64,000 nt of DNA, from NCBI GenBank assembly GCA_013398015.1, contig VZRR01005724.1, positions 725,548-789,547 of the forward strand, given 5' to 3'. Positions 26,801 to 38,751 of the stretch are shown one piece after another. This stretch comes from Oreocharis arfaki. Its lineage: Eukaryota; Chordata; Aves; Passeriformes; Paramythiidae. The notes under the pieces are model-generated. The model ran no database searches. It was not told the origin of the DNA and worked only from the letters and a program-made list of their open reading frames with translations. A program made the translations under genes and the position numbers. How positions within the stretch are numbered: position 1 is the stretch's first letter; every line of letters begins with the position of its first letter.

Positions 26801-29800
26801 AGGCAGGCCACTGACAGATGATGTGTTCTGTTCCCATTGAGTTGCCTTAGAAAACTGAGTGACCAATCTGCAGAGGCAAACTAGTTTGTTCTGGATTTGA
26901 ACTGAGCTGTCCAACACAGGGTCCTTTTTTAACTCTCAGAAAAGAAGAAGAACCTACTGACTCAAAACTGAGGCAGCAGTTCATGCAGTAACAGGTTGAA
27001 AAAAAGAAGAGGCTTCAAGAGAAAGAGCTCTGAGAGTTTTGCACAAAGCAGTCGTAACAACTCTAACACTGAATTCCCCAGCTGGAAGTGATACTGCTGT
27101 GAGACGGTGCTTTAATGTGCATGTTTCGTCTCTGTGACATTGCCGACTTCATGTTTATAAATTAATAAGGATGCTGGTACAGAACACGGTTCACCTATGG
27201 GCTAGATACAGGTAAAATCCAGAAACTAAAATTTAAATTACAGTAAAATCAGGTACTATAAGTTATTCAGAAGAACTTAAGTTTGAAGGCTCTCCTATGG
27301 ATATTTTTGTTCACTTAGAAAAATATGTGTAGTCAGTACAAACCAGGAATTGATTAAGAATCTAAACCTGCAATATGCATTATGAAAAATCAATAAAATA
27401 TTAGCTATGCATAGATAACAATGCAATTTACAGTTGTAAATCAGTAAGTTTATGATTAAAAGACAGAAAAAGACATAGGGTAGTGTTGATAAATCTTAGC
27501 TCAGAAGCTGAGAAGTCTTTAGGTATGTGAGGCTTTGCTCTCAGAGAAAGTTCCGGGTCACTTAAACACTTGAGGTAATTAGGTAGCACTGCTGTTTCAC
27601 AAAATTGAGTATTTTGACATTAATCAGCTACGGTAGGATTCATCTCACCTACCTTCAAAATCCCAGTGTTCACAACTGAGGTATTCATGGAGAAAAATAC
27701 GTGTTTTTAAGACTCAGGTCGCCTCGTGAAACATAGACTTTTGCTTCAGGATGAGAGAAATCATGTACTAAAAGTACCTATTTATCTCCACTGACCACAG
27801 AGAGAATCTGGGATGTCTGATTTGGATGCAACTACCTCCAATATAGAAATCTGCATTAATCATATCTCTACTGAGATCCACAGCAATTAACATAATTGTA
27901 GAAAAATAACTATCTTGGGATTTTTTGTTCTATCTTTTTTTTCCCCATTTCATATGAGAAACCACACTCCCTCTCCCATTTAGTCCCTCTGCCTTCTTTC
28001 ATCTGTGTTGTGAAATTTCTTATGGTCCTCTGAAGTCCACATGTCTTCTTGTTTTTTCAAAACAGGTATGATCTCATAAAAGATACTCAATATATTTTGG
28101 GCAAACTATGTAAAGCAAGAGCACAGCTATAAGCTCTGTTACCAGAGAAAGATTCCCTGGAAGTAATCAACCTAATTCATAGATATTGTAAGATTATCAA
28201 ATGTTCTGAATCGTAGTGTCAAGGCATCTTAATTAAGAAAGAGAACATGGGAATGTTTGTACTGGACTGCACTTGCATGGCTCTATAAGCTCTGAAATAA
28301 AAACAACCGTCATCAGCGATATTATCTTGAGATAAGGTGACCAGTTCGTTCAAAGGTAAGGAGGACTAGAAGTCAGAACACTGTTGGCATCTGCTCAATT
28401 ACACATATTAGGGAAATTAGCCAAGTCTTGGAAAAGAGATGATTCAGAGATAGGCTCAAGTGGTCTTATCGGAAATATTTCTAGACTGAGGGGCAAAAAA
28501 AAAGGTAGATAATGGTTAGGAAGATTGTTAGGTACAAATGAAATATACATTCTAGATTTGATGGAGAAGCAGGATGCATTCCCCCTATAGAAAATGTGAT
28601 ACTGAAGAAATTACCTGCATCACATAGGTAAGGTAAACATCTTGCTTGTTAGAAACTATCTGAAAGATACAAGAAGGTCTGAAAACTAGACATGCAAGGA
28701 AAGACATTTAGAAGATAATTCATACTATTAAATCAGCATAATATATTTTGAAGTAATGTGGCAAAGACAATGAAAATAATAAAAGCTTCTTTACTTTTAC
28801 ACCGTCAGTGGAAATCCAGATGGTAAACAAAAATAATTGAAAATTGTTGTTGATGAGAGGTAATTGACATCACTAGAACCTGGTGGGACTCATATCTCAT
28901 CTAGAATTTTTAAATCATAGCTTATAACCTGTTTGGGAAAGGCTATGTAAGAAAAAGAGACTGGAAGTGTGCTCATTTTAGAAGGCAATTACTTGTTTTA
29001 GAGTTACTGATAACTTAGAACAGCAGGACCTTGAACATACATGGATCAATGAGTGGGTTCTGATGAGGTGTTGTTGGAGATCATCTGACCAAACTACAGA
29101 ATAGGATGAACTCATCCTTACTTATCAGTGATGTGGAATAAGAAGTGTGTTTTTGGAGGCTTCAGCTTGGCAGATGTATGCTGCAGGTTTCAGTCAGCTT
29201 ACAGGAAATCATCTGTAGAGTTTCTGGTATAACACTTTTCTGTATTCTAAAACCAAACCATGCTCTACCCAACGAGAGGCAATTACTGCATAACAAAGCA
29301 GATGACTGAATCATTAGAACGGTAGCTGACTGTTATCTAAAGATCAATGGTAGCAATCCAGTTGTGTTCAGGGTGGGCAAAGAGAGGCCTGTTTCAAAGG
29401 GCTTTGTAGATAGGCAGACGGATAGACAGGCAGTACTTCAAAAGTGGTAATTTCCAAAAGCCAAGAAAAAGTACAAACAGAACTGGAAGGGAGCTCCAAC
29501 AACACAAGTGAAAATATAAGCACCTGAAAAATAATTAGTTAAAAGCTTCACTTCCACAGTGAAGAACATGACCAAAAACTTGGGACACTACATGTGTGAT
29601 AAGATACCAAAGACAGCAAGTGACAACACCCATGTAAACAAACACCAGCTACGGTAATTCACACTAACAACCCCGGAAAGCAGGGAAGGAAGAATGAAGA
29701 CTCTGTTTGTGTTTTTTCAGTAGATCAACTAGCCAGGCATCAACCTCAAGAAAATTACAGAAAAAATGAATAATGAGCCAACTGATAAAGTATTATGATA

Positions 29801-31207
29801 GAGAAACAAAGACTTAACAAGAGCAAAAATCACTTTAAAGTAAATCACACCAAGGAAACCTTATTTCCTCGATTGTGGGGATTTTTTTTGATCACTAAAT
29901 GTAGCTTCAGAGAACAAGTACACTTTTTTCAGCTTTTGCTGTAGCGTTATACAACTTTCTGATTAAAATTGACGCTGTAGAATATGGCACACTTTATATG
30001 GGATAAGAGCTAGGTTGGGCCAAGAAGTATTTGTCTGACAGTGAGCATTTGCTGATGGGAGTTTTTTCAAAGGAGTCTATGACTAGCAATAAGTCTGATC
30101 TTATTCCACTTTTTCATTAATTACTTAATTGGAATAAATATTAAAAAGTGATTAAATCTTCACCTTAGACAAAGACTGGTGGGAAGCAATCACTGGAAGA
30201 CTCAGGCTTACTCAAACAAAATGTGTTTGAGTATATTCAAGCACAACATAATATGGTTGAAAGGAAGAGTGTGTGTGCCATCCACAGAGTAGGAAAGAAG
30301 TCCCTCCAAAACAGCTCTTGCAGGGATAGTGGATAAAAAATTCAGTCCATGCTCCTTGGGCAGTTTTGTAGGAAAATGGGCTATTACAATCTCTCGACAT
30401 GTAAGCAGCGTAAGTAGGAGGAGTATTGGTATGCTGCCAGCAGTTTAAGGGCCAAATTTTGAGAAGGACATTAGAAAACAGAAGAAGGTGAAGTAAAAGG
30501 TCATAAAAATTGACTTTGAGAGCTGAAGAAAATGTGTTAGAGTGGAAAAATTTAACAGCTTGAGTAATTTAGCTTTTTAGAGGTCAGGCTGAGAGTGACA
30601 TGATAGCAGTCTAAATACTTTCAAAGGGAAAAAATAGAAAGAGCTAAAGGGTTCTTTAACAAAGACAGATATAAAAAGAACCATAGCTAGAAATGAAGCC
30701 AAATATGAAATCATGCACCAATTTGTAATTGCAAAAGTGATTAGCCACCGGGAAAAAAATACAAAGTAAAGTCCATCTTCATCTCTTGATGTCTTCAGAT
30801 CATGAGTAGAAGCCTTTGTGAAGCACATTGCTCTGACAGAGAAGTTATTTTTTTAAATCAATGCGTTCAGCTAATAGCCAGCCTGGGAATTAGATCCATA
30901 GGAATTTTCTATTTCGCCTGAAGCTCTTTTCTTCAAAAAGGCCAGCTCTCTGACTTGGGCAGCAGTCTTCCAATCCTTGCTCTTATTCCCGTTTCTCCAA
31001 AGGCAGATACCCTTTCTATAGGAAGGAGATTTCTGCCATCTGCTGCTGTTTCCCATGAGGGGATAAAAATTGATCAGCCACTGTGCTAGGGCAGCAGAGA
31101 TCCTGTGGGGCTCTTGTGGGGGAATAGGCTCGAAACCTGCTCTAGCCCTATGGGTACTACGATCAAACCTTGTTGTTTTCCCTCTAGTACGTTACTGAAC
31201 TTTGAAT
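20816..31207. other. Long unannotated interval, no supported gene
   Basis: About 10 kb with no recognised transposon or RNA gene. From roughly 26.6 to 30.2 kb no Met-initiated frame of 60 codons or more appears on either strand, so this part is especially unlikely to hold a long coding exon. Minor structures include a 9-bp-arm hairpin at 25948-25974, a CA-rich tract near 25213-25232, and doubled 12-mers near 23219-23252 and 26252-26275. Confidence 0.6.
25948..25974. repeat. Short perfect inverted repeat (9-bp arms)
   Basis: Arms CATCCCAAC (25948-25956) and GTTGGGATG (25966-25974) are exact reverse complements separated by 9 nt. The structure is visible directly; any function is unknown and chance occurrence is quite possible. 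Confidence 0.85.
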
Positions 31208-31232
31208 AATGAGTGGCAGAAAGCCACTCATT
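31208..31232. repeat. Perfect hairpin (10-bp arms, 5-nt loop)
   Basis: AATGAGTGGC (31208-31217) and GCCACTCATT (31223-31232) are exact reverse complements around the loop AGAAA. The stem is compact and mixed in composition. It is too short for a microRNA precursor and no flanking pairing extends it. Confidence 0.85.
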
Positions 31233-34098
31233 TTGACAAGGTGCAAAGTAGTTCAACTAGCATAAGTATTATAGTTCTTGCCCAAATTTATGTATAAAAT
31301 CAAGCCTGATAAAGAAGCCTTCCTAACATAGGAAAGATGGACACATCCTTTATTAAAAAAACCAAAACAAAACAGAACAACCAAATTATCTTTGAAACGT
31401 TTTTGGAAAGAGGTTTGCTTGTTCACCTGACTCAGATGCCCACGGCTAGGTAGAGGATACCGGCCCCTGGAAAGAAACCTGCATTGCTCTCTATTGAGTA
31501 AGCAGAGTGTTTAGACCTGTACATTAGACAGGTGATTAACCAAGTACTCTGTAATGTATATAGGCACAAGTTAGATGCAGATCAGGTACATGAAATCTCC
31601 TTTGTAGGCTGGACCATCTAACGAGTTCTTCTGCCCTTAAAACCTAAGACTTCAAATACCTTTCAAGTGTAGCAAGGCTTATAGAGGGAAGTACTGTATT
31701 TTACTAGATCAAGTGATGTATCATAGCTATATAGCACCACTAACACTACTGATGAAAGGAATAAGAGCAGAGGGAGAGCTGCCACTTGTGAGCAGAGAAA
31801 TACAGTGTTTGGTCACAAAGATATCTGACAGGCTCTGGGAAGGAGGGAAAAAACCTCCCAGACTTCCAAAAATTTAGAAAAGTGTTTGAATATTTTCAGG
31901 AACTTTGGTTTAAATGTTCATATTTCTTTAATCTTAAACAAAACAGACAAAAGAAATTGGGACATCACCTACCAGTGTCTTATCCTCGGTCTCTCACTGC
32001 AGCCACAATGGCAGAGCAGGGGTATATGCTCCCCTCCAGAGTCCCAGCACAACTGCTCCTTCCCTGGAACACCACCAGCAGCATGGGCATTGAGTGCTGT
32101 GGCTTGAATGGTGCAAATATTCCAATCCCAGTTTTACCTTATAATAAATTATTTCACTTGAGGTGTACCTGGAGCTTACTAAGACATTGAACATTATGCA
32201 TTGATCAAACCACCTGTTTCATCCTAAGAGTTGTCCAAAATACTTTTTTTCTTGAGAGAGACATCAGTCTGTACCTTTGAGTTATAACCTGCACTAACCT
32301 GCATTTGTTTTGGTTTTGGGTTTGGCGTTTTTCGGCATGGGGAGATAAGTAATGAAAGGAACCTGGTGATTTAGATTTCACTTTGGGGAGAGACATTGCA
32401 GATACATGTTTTTCAGTTTTTGAAGTATGCTTTCAATAATGAAATACTGTCAAATTCAGGCATGTTTTTACTTTCTCCATGAATTAGTGGTTGTTTGCAA
32501 CACTGTGGAAAAGTTCTGCTGACAAACACTTTTAAAAAGGGAAAAATTTTCACCCAAAATGCATACCATCATGAAAATCAGGGCTTCAACCAAGAACAGG
32601 TTTGTTACATACTACTTGCCTTCCACGATTTAGACAAACTATCAAAAAACATATGACATAAAACAATCTAGCTATTGAATAGCTCAGTGGATCACAGACA
32701 ATATAAAGTCTGACTTTTAATTCAAACCACCTAAAAAGCATTTATGAATAATGTAGCTGCTCTTGTGCTCAAAAATTTTTCACAAATGATTTGTGAAGAG
32801 AAAAAAAACAGCTAAAGCTGCAATGAACTTTTTTTTTAATAACCAATTCAATCAGAATTACTTCAGGAAATATTGTTCAGCGTTAGCTAGTCATCATACC
32901 ATGTACTTTTAGGGAACATATTAGATCTGTAAGTGGTCCATCAAAAAAATGATAATTCAGCACTATAAAGTAATTTGAAGACATGCTTTTAAATATATGG
33001 TGTTTAGGAGGATATTGAAACACCCTCACAATTTTAAAACATGCTTCATTGTCCAAAGAGCGCTGAGATTTAAGCTGGCTCATAAGTGTTAAGCAATCAA
33101 TTCTTGTAGACACAGCTTCAAAAACGCTTCCATTTAGTCTGGTTGAATTACAAATGAGTTATTTCATTAGCTGAATTATTATTTTGGGACGAACTCCAGA
33201 ACATTAAAGCTTTACATTTAACCTCCATTACAGCCCAGAATTGAATTAACCTCTCTCTCCCATATAAAAGTCGCTAATGCACTTTCCTTGTAAAATGCAA
33301 ATGTCATTACACTATGTTTTGCAGAAAGCACTTAGAAAAATTCAGTAGAATTAGGGTTCATAATATTTTTGTGCATTCATTAAAAACACTACATTTTAAG
33401 AAAATTAGTTCATCTTCTTTCCTCTCATTGAATACTGACGCTTGGAGGAACAAGTACGTCTGATTTACTTTCTAAAATATCCACTCAGTATCTCAGGGCA
33501 GCAGCTCAATTCTGCTGTAACACATGCTGTACAAACATAAAGGATTATGTGGGAAGTTTTGTGTTCAAGGTGGTTATGAGAATCAATCAGGACTTTGCTT
33601 TTCCTAAAATCTTAAGAACCTCATTGAAGCCCTTCTGGGTTTAACTTTTTCCTGTTCCCCAGCCAGAATTAGAAGAGAAATAAGAGAAATAAAGCATAAA
33701 TTTGCATGTGGCTGGAAATAGGCTGAGTTGAAACCACTGATACTGGAAGTGTCTCTAACTCTGATGCCTATTATCGTCAAATCATTACTGAAGTTCTCAA
33801 GGGACAGGGGTGGTTTCTCTAGTCACATTTTACCACATTTTTCTAATGTTATACAGTAGTTAAGTTTGAAATTAAACTGTTGTGATTGCAGGATTTGGCT
33901 TTGTTCTGAAAGAGAACAGGAAAATTCTCCATGTCCTGCAAAGAAAAAATCAGCAAAAAACTGCGCATTAATTAATTATTAGCTATTTTAATATTAGGAA
34001 TTAGGTATTTCTTTAGAATATGGAGTACAATTATGGAGGGTAAAGTGAAACAATGTTCATCCTGAAAGAGGGTGTTTCAGCAGGAAATATGTTAGGGG
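31233..34098. other. Unannotated interval, no supported gene
   Basis: AT-rich sequence. The only sizeable frames are three mutually overlapping ones at 31882-32194 on both strands, typical of chance. No repeats were recognised. Confidence 0.55.
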
Positions 34099-34176
34099 TT
34101 TTTTTTTTTCTTTCTTTCTTTCTTTTTTCCTTTTTCTTTTTATTTTCTTTTATTATTTTTTTCTTTTTCTTCCCCA
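34099..34176. repeat. Long pyrimidine tract with (TTTC)n core
   Basis: About 78 bases made almost entirely of T and C on the plus strand, including a run of TTTC units, ending in ttccccag at 34169-34176. It is a simple repeat by composition. The end mimics a very strong 3' splice acceptor, but the sequence after it closes quickly in the frame checked and no donor pairs with it. Confidence 0.85.
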
Positions 34177-36486
34177 GTTTCTTGGAAACATGCAAGGTTG
34201 TGCAGAATATAAATTTTTATGAACAATGTGCATGGATTTAACAATTTCAGGTTCAAATGGCAAAAGTGAACTGGATATTGTTCGTAACATGATGACCTCA
34301 GACATGAGATCTGCTAAGTTGAAAAGGTTAGGAAGCTGAGGAAGCGCAAGGAGAAGAGGCCAGAACTTAGCTGGTGATAATAATAGACATAAATTGATTG
34401 CACAAATTGCTTTTACTGGTGCAACATAGTCAAATTCCAGGATCGTAGTCACTGTTAATGCTATAGCAAGTAGTGAATAACATAGTTCATTTTTGTGTTG
34501 CATCAGAACTATACTCACCTGGAAAAACTTCAGAGGGCAGTTTTGCAGGACTCAAAATCCATCATAATTCTGAACAAGTTTTCTAACTGTAGATGTGACT
34601 TACCCAACAGAATTTTTTTTCTGACCAGCTCTATTTTCTTGCATTCTGAAAGCAAGAAACATGCAAGAAACCCATGCCTCAGAGCTGAATGAAGAAGTTC
34701 CCAGAGACCATCCTCCTACACCATCTGAAAAGGAGCTCAGAAAAGACACATCCACAGAGTCCTGGGCTTATCGAATATATTCCTTCTCTTTTCATTAGAT
34801 TTTTCCGGAATGATCCAAATTCTGAAAAACAGTCAATATGGAAAGTGTGTTAGAATAAAGAAGAAAGTACTGCCCAACTGTATTCAAAAGTAGCTCATGA
34901 TAAGTTTTCTAGACTGTCACTAATTTCAGGAAAAAAATGGGTAAGGATGAAGAGAACAGATAAAGCCACCATAAAAGAATATGGCAATTTATCAAGTGTA
35001 TTGTTTTGTTTTAATGGTGCGATCTCAGACTGTCAGATTCTTTCACCTGTCCAGCAGATAATTAAAGGAACATTTTCACGTTTTCTTTTATCCTCTTCAA
35101 GTTTATCCCCTACATTAAAATGAAGCTTTTACAGTTTTGACAAGACATTTAAGAGGAGTTACTCTGTAAAGTTTAATTGTTTGTTTTCTCCTGGGGGTCT
35201 TTTGCACTTGTTTTGAACCATTCATTGGAGGTGGCTTTCAATTATGAGCCAAGATTCAGATCCTTGTGTAGACAGACCTTACCCTGTCCATAAATCCTGG
35301 AATTTCACAACCATCAGACAGACTCTTTAAAAGCTTTTATGAGAAAATATGGTTTAGTATGGAGACAGCTGGTATTTAAATTATCCATGTGAGAGAAATT
35401 ACTTTTATTCATTCACCAGATGCTTTATTCATATATAGATTTTTAAATTAATAATTCCATAATACTTGCAGCTATTTAATCCTAAAATCCACACACTTTT
35501 GCTCAATGACATTAACAAGATTTGACATCTCTTTTTATTTCTTGCAAATAGTGAAGCACATTTTGCCAATTGCTATTTTGATGAAACATTACTACAGATA
35601 AAGGAAAAATAAAAAAAGTCAGTGTCCACTGACAAGATGAGTAGAGTTCATCAAACTGTTATTCCTGCCTGTACTCCACGTGCAGACTTCAGAATTATTT
35701 GACTAGGAAAAACATATTGGCTAGTCACATGCACATGTACCCCTGCTAATCACAAACTGTTCTGTGTTATATTTTTAAAACCAAATAACTACGAGGCAGA
35801 GATACCTGAAGAGGTGGGGAAACACTTCTTGGCTACTAAGATAAATTGAACAACAAGAAATTTAAGAAAGAAAAATAGGAAAAATGGGGAATAAAAAAAA
35901 TTCTGGAACATTCTAGAAAATTGCTTGATCTAACATGGTTGGCATTTATTATATCAGAGAGGTGGAAAAGCAGCTGAGCTGTCTCAAGCAGGAAGTCCAT
36001 GAAAAACAAACCTACAAACTCAGGTTTGTTCTGAAAATGTTTATTCAATCAAATGATGTTGTTCTTCCTTGCAACCCTGAAATTATTTTTCCTGTTTTCT
36101 TCTTTCCGCTTGAATACTTGTTTATTTCTCTTCGGTTTTCTTGTCTTGATCATTACAGATGCCTTCTTCCAGGCCTCACTCCATTATGTATTCTCTTGGA
36201 AAACGCTACTATTTCTCACTTTCAATCCCTCTACTGGCTAAATTCTACTTTCCATGAATTCCAGAATCCTTGTCTCAACTCAGAGGCACCACATAACACT
36301 TGTTACTGCTTCAGCATTCCTATTATTTCCTCTGCTCTTAAGTCTTCTACCTCACACTCACGTTGTTTTGTGTAAATGGCATTCCTAATCGTTGCCTGGA
36401 CTGATTGAAACCCACCCTGTTTTCATCTAAATCCTCATTTAATGTACTTGTCTGTGAGAGCCTATCAGGCATCATTATAATACATT

Positions 36487-36501
36487 AAAAAAAAAAAAAA
36501 A
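36487..36501. repeat. Poly(A) run followed by A/C-rich sequence
   Basis: A run of 15 A followed by an A-rich stretch with CAA units to about 36528. No body of a retrocopy was identified upstream. Confidence 0.85.
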
Positions 36502-38731
36502 GAAACTCAACAAAAACAACAACAAAAAGGTTTTGAAAGCTGTACAAACTCAGGACTTCATGTGTGTGTAATAAATGCTAAATATTTTTAGCATCTCTAA
36601 ATGGTTGGCTGCTTAGCAGTTTGTTTTCTTCCAACCATGTAAAACTCAGTAAAAATATATAAGTTAGCCTCCATCTCTCCTATTTTCTCCCTAGGCAAGG
36701 TTTTCAGAAGGACTGACTTTTGACACGCCACTCTCCAACCAGAGGCTTTCCAACTTAAAAGACTTAGAAATTCACTGTTCTTCCAAGATGGAACAAAAGT
36801 GGCAATAATAGGTTTTTCATTGAGAATTTAGAAATGGCAGCTGTGTTATGGGAATGATCCACTTACCAAGTGCCAGCACTCACTCAGGGAGTACGTATGA
36901 ACCTTTGAGTCCATGAGCCTCTGAGTTTCTTCCCTAAGCTAATTGAATACTCATCTTCCTCCAAATGCATTTCAAACATTTGCAGCTAAGAACCAACCCC
37001 AGTGCCAGAAATTATCTACTTTCCAACTCCGCAGCAAGACTTTAAGGATGGAAAGTAACCCTAGCTGCACTCTTCATTTTTATAAAAGAGTTGTCTAAAC
37101 TTGAAGCACAGACCAAAAGCATCCCTGACTGACCTTTAATAGATGTTCACTCAGATGCTGCCCAAGCAAAGGATATGGTCCCATACAACAGGAGAAGGGG
37201 GCCACACTGCAACCACAGGGTTTCAGGAGCCTGTTGGTGGTCACTTCTGTACACAGAACACATCCACTGTAAGCAGATGCTGCAGCTGCTGGCCCTGTGA
37301 GGGGAAACGCTGCAAGGTGATTTTTAAGTGGGTTCTCTCTCCTGATTCTGCATTTTTAACCAATTTTCTTGATTTTTTAATTTGGTATAGGCTGAAAACA
37401 CACTTAAATTGCATCGATAAATTTAAACCGAAGTAACTTCATTGGGTAAGAAGTGCAGGAGATATTTAGTAGGTACTTCTACTTCATAATCCCTTCCACG
37501 TATACTGTGATACTGGAGGTTGTAGGAACAGCCAGAAGTCCACACTAAAACAGCTCATGGTGACTTGTGAGACTAGTAAAATCACAATTTGAGCATTACG
37601 CCCTGGAATACACCATACAACTCACCCACCACAATCTGAAATTTTATAGTAGCATGAGAAACCTGCCTTTGTCAAGGCAGCTTTCTAGCATACAGACTGA
37701 ATGCCAGAACACAGAGAATGTGTCTTCCAGTTCTCTAGGAAGCATGACCCAGAACAGGCAAAAGGTTAGTAGCAGAAAAACTTTACATTCTACCCTCTGC
37801 TTAAATCATCTCTGGCTTCTGACCTAGTTTTCGCATCACCGAAAGTTGTGATGTTTACCGACCCAGGGCACGGATGTGTTATGAGGATTAGTTAGTACCT
37901 AATTACTTGAATATTTAAAGTGTTACTCCTAATGTCTTAATGTTATCACCAGTACATTTGACTATGGTTTTATTTATGCTTTTGACATTTGCTTTCCAGA
38001 TTTTGTTAGAGTTTATGAACAAGAAAAAGACATTACTGCCAGGCCCTATTACACACTTCCATGTGATGGCTTAGACACTCCCAGATTCTTCAGGTTTCTT
38101 GAAGTCATAACCACTTAACAAGTTTACTGAACTGCTGTCTTTGAATCAGACCCTTCTGTAAAAGGAGAAATGACACTTTTATCTTACCAAGTGTTCTTTC
38201 TGTATAAAAGAATTAGTTCAATGTCACTGTAACAATAGTAACTTTAGTTCTTTGAACGAAGAAAGAAGGAATTCCCATGTCTCTGCAGCAATCACTGCCC
38301 TGTTACTTTGGTTAAATGTGTGCCTCCAGGGTACTACAACAACCTCAGCAGCTGGGTGCAAAAAAGGTGGTCTCTGATCTGGTGCCCCTGAGTCAGGGTA
38401 TTCTATGTGCGGTGGAATTGTCTGCAGATAATAAAAAAGAGAAATAATAGCTCTGCAGAGATCTTTCCCTCAGATGTTTTGGCAGACTGGTCTATTCCAT
38501 TCATATACTGTGGAAAAAATTTGACTTTCAACTTAAAATATTCAAGTTTCATTATTTCCCCATGTGCAGACCAAAGCCCACCAGCTGCAGTCCTGGTCTC
38601 AGTGTTCAGGCTTTCCTTGGATGTGTGAGCACACATCTGTGCATACACGTGTGTGTATTGGGAGTGACCGGGGCGTTGATTGAAATTCTGTCTGATTTTA
38701 TTTCCATTAACCTTCTACTGAAGACAATGTT

Positions 38732-38751
38732 TTAATAATAATAATAATAAA
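38732..38751. repeat. (TAA)n microsatellite
   Basis: About six tandem ATA/TAA units. A simple repeat with no associated element recognised. Confidence 0.9.

Noticed and set aside
34153..34518. 121-codon minus-strand ORF
   Set aside because: Its end translates the antisense of the pyrimidine tract, giving a low-complexity Lys/Arg-rich terminus; no domain was recognised.
35935..36375. 146-codon plus-strand ORF
   Set aside because: It overlaps other frames on both strands, is rich in Phe, Leu and Ser as expected from T/C-rich DNA, and has no recognisable domain.
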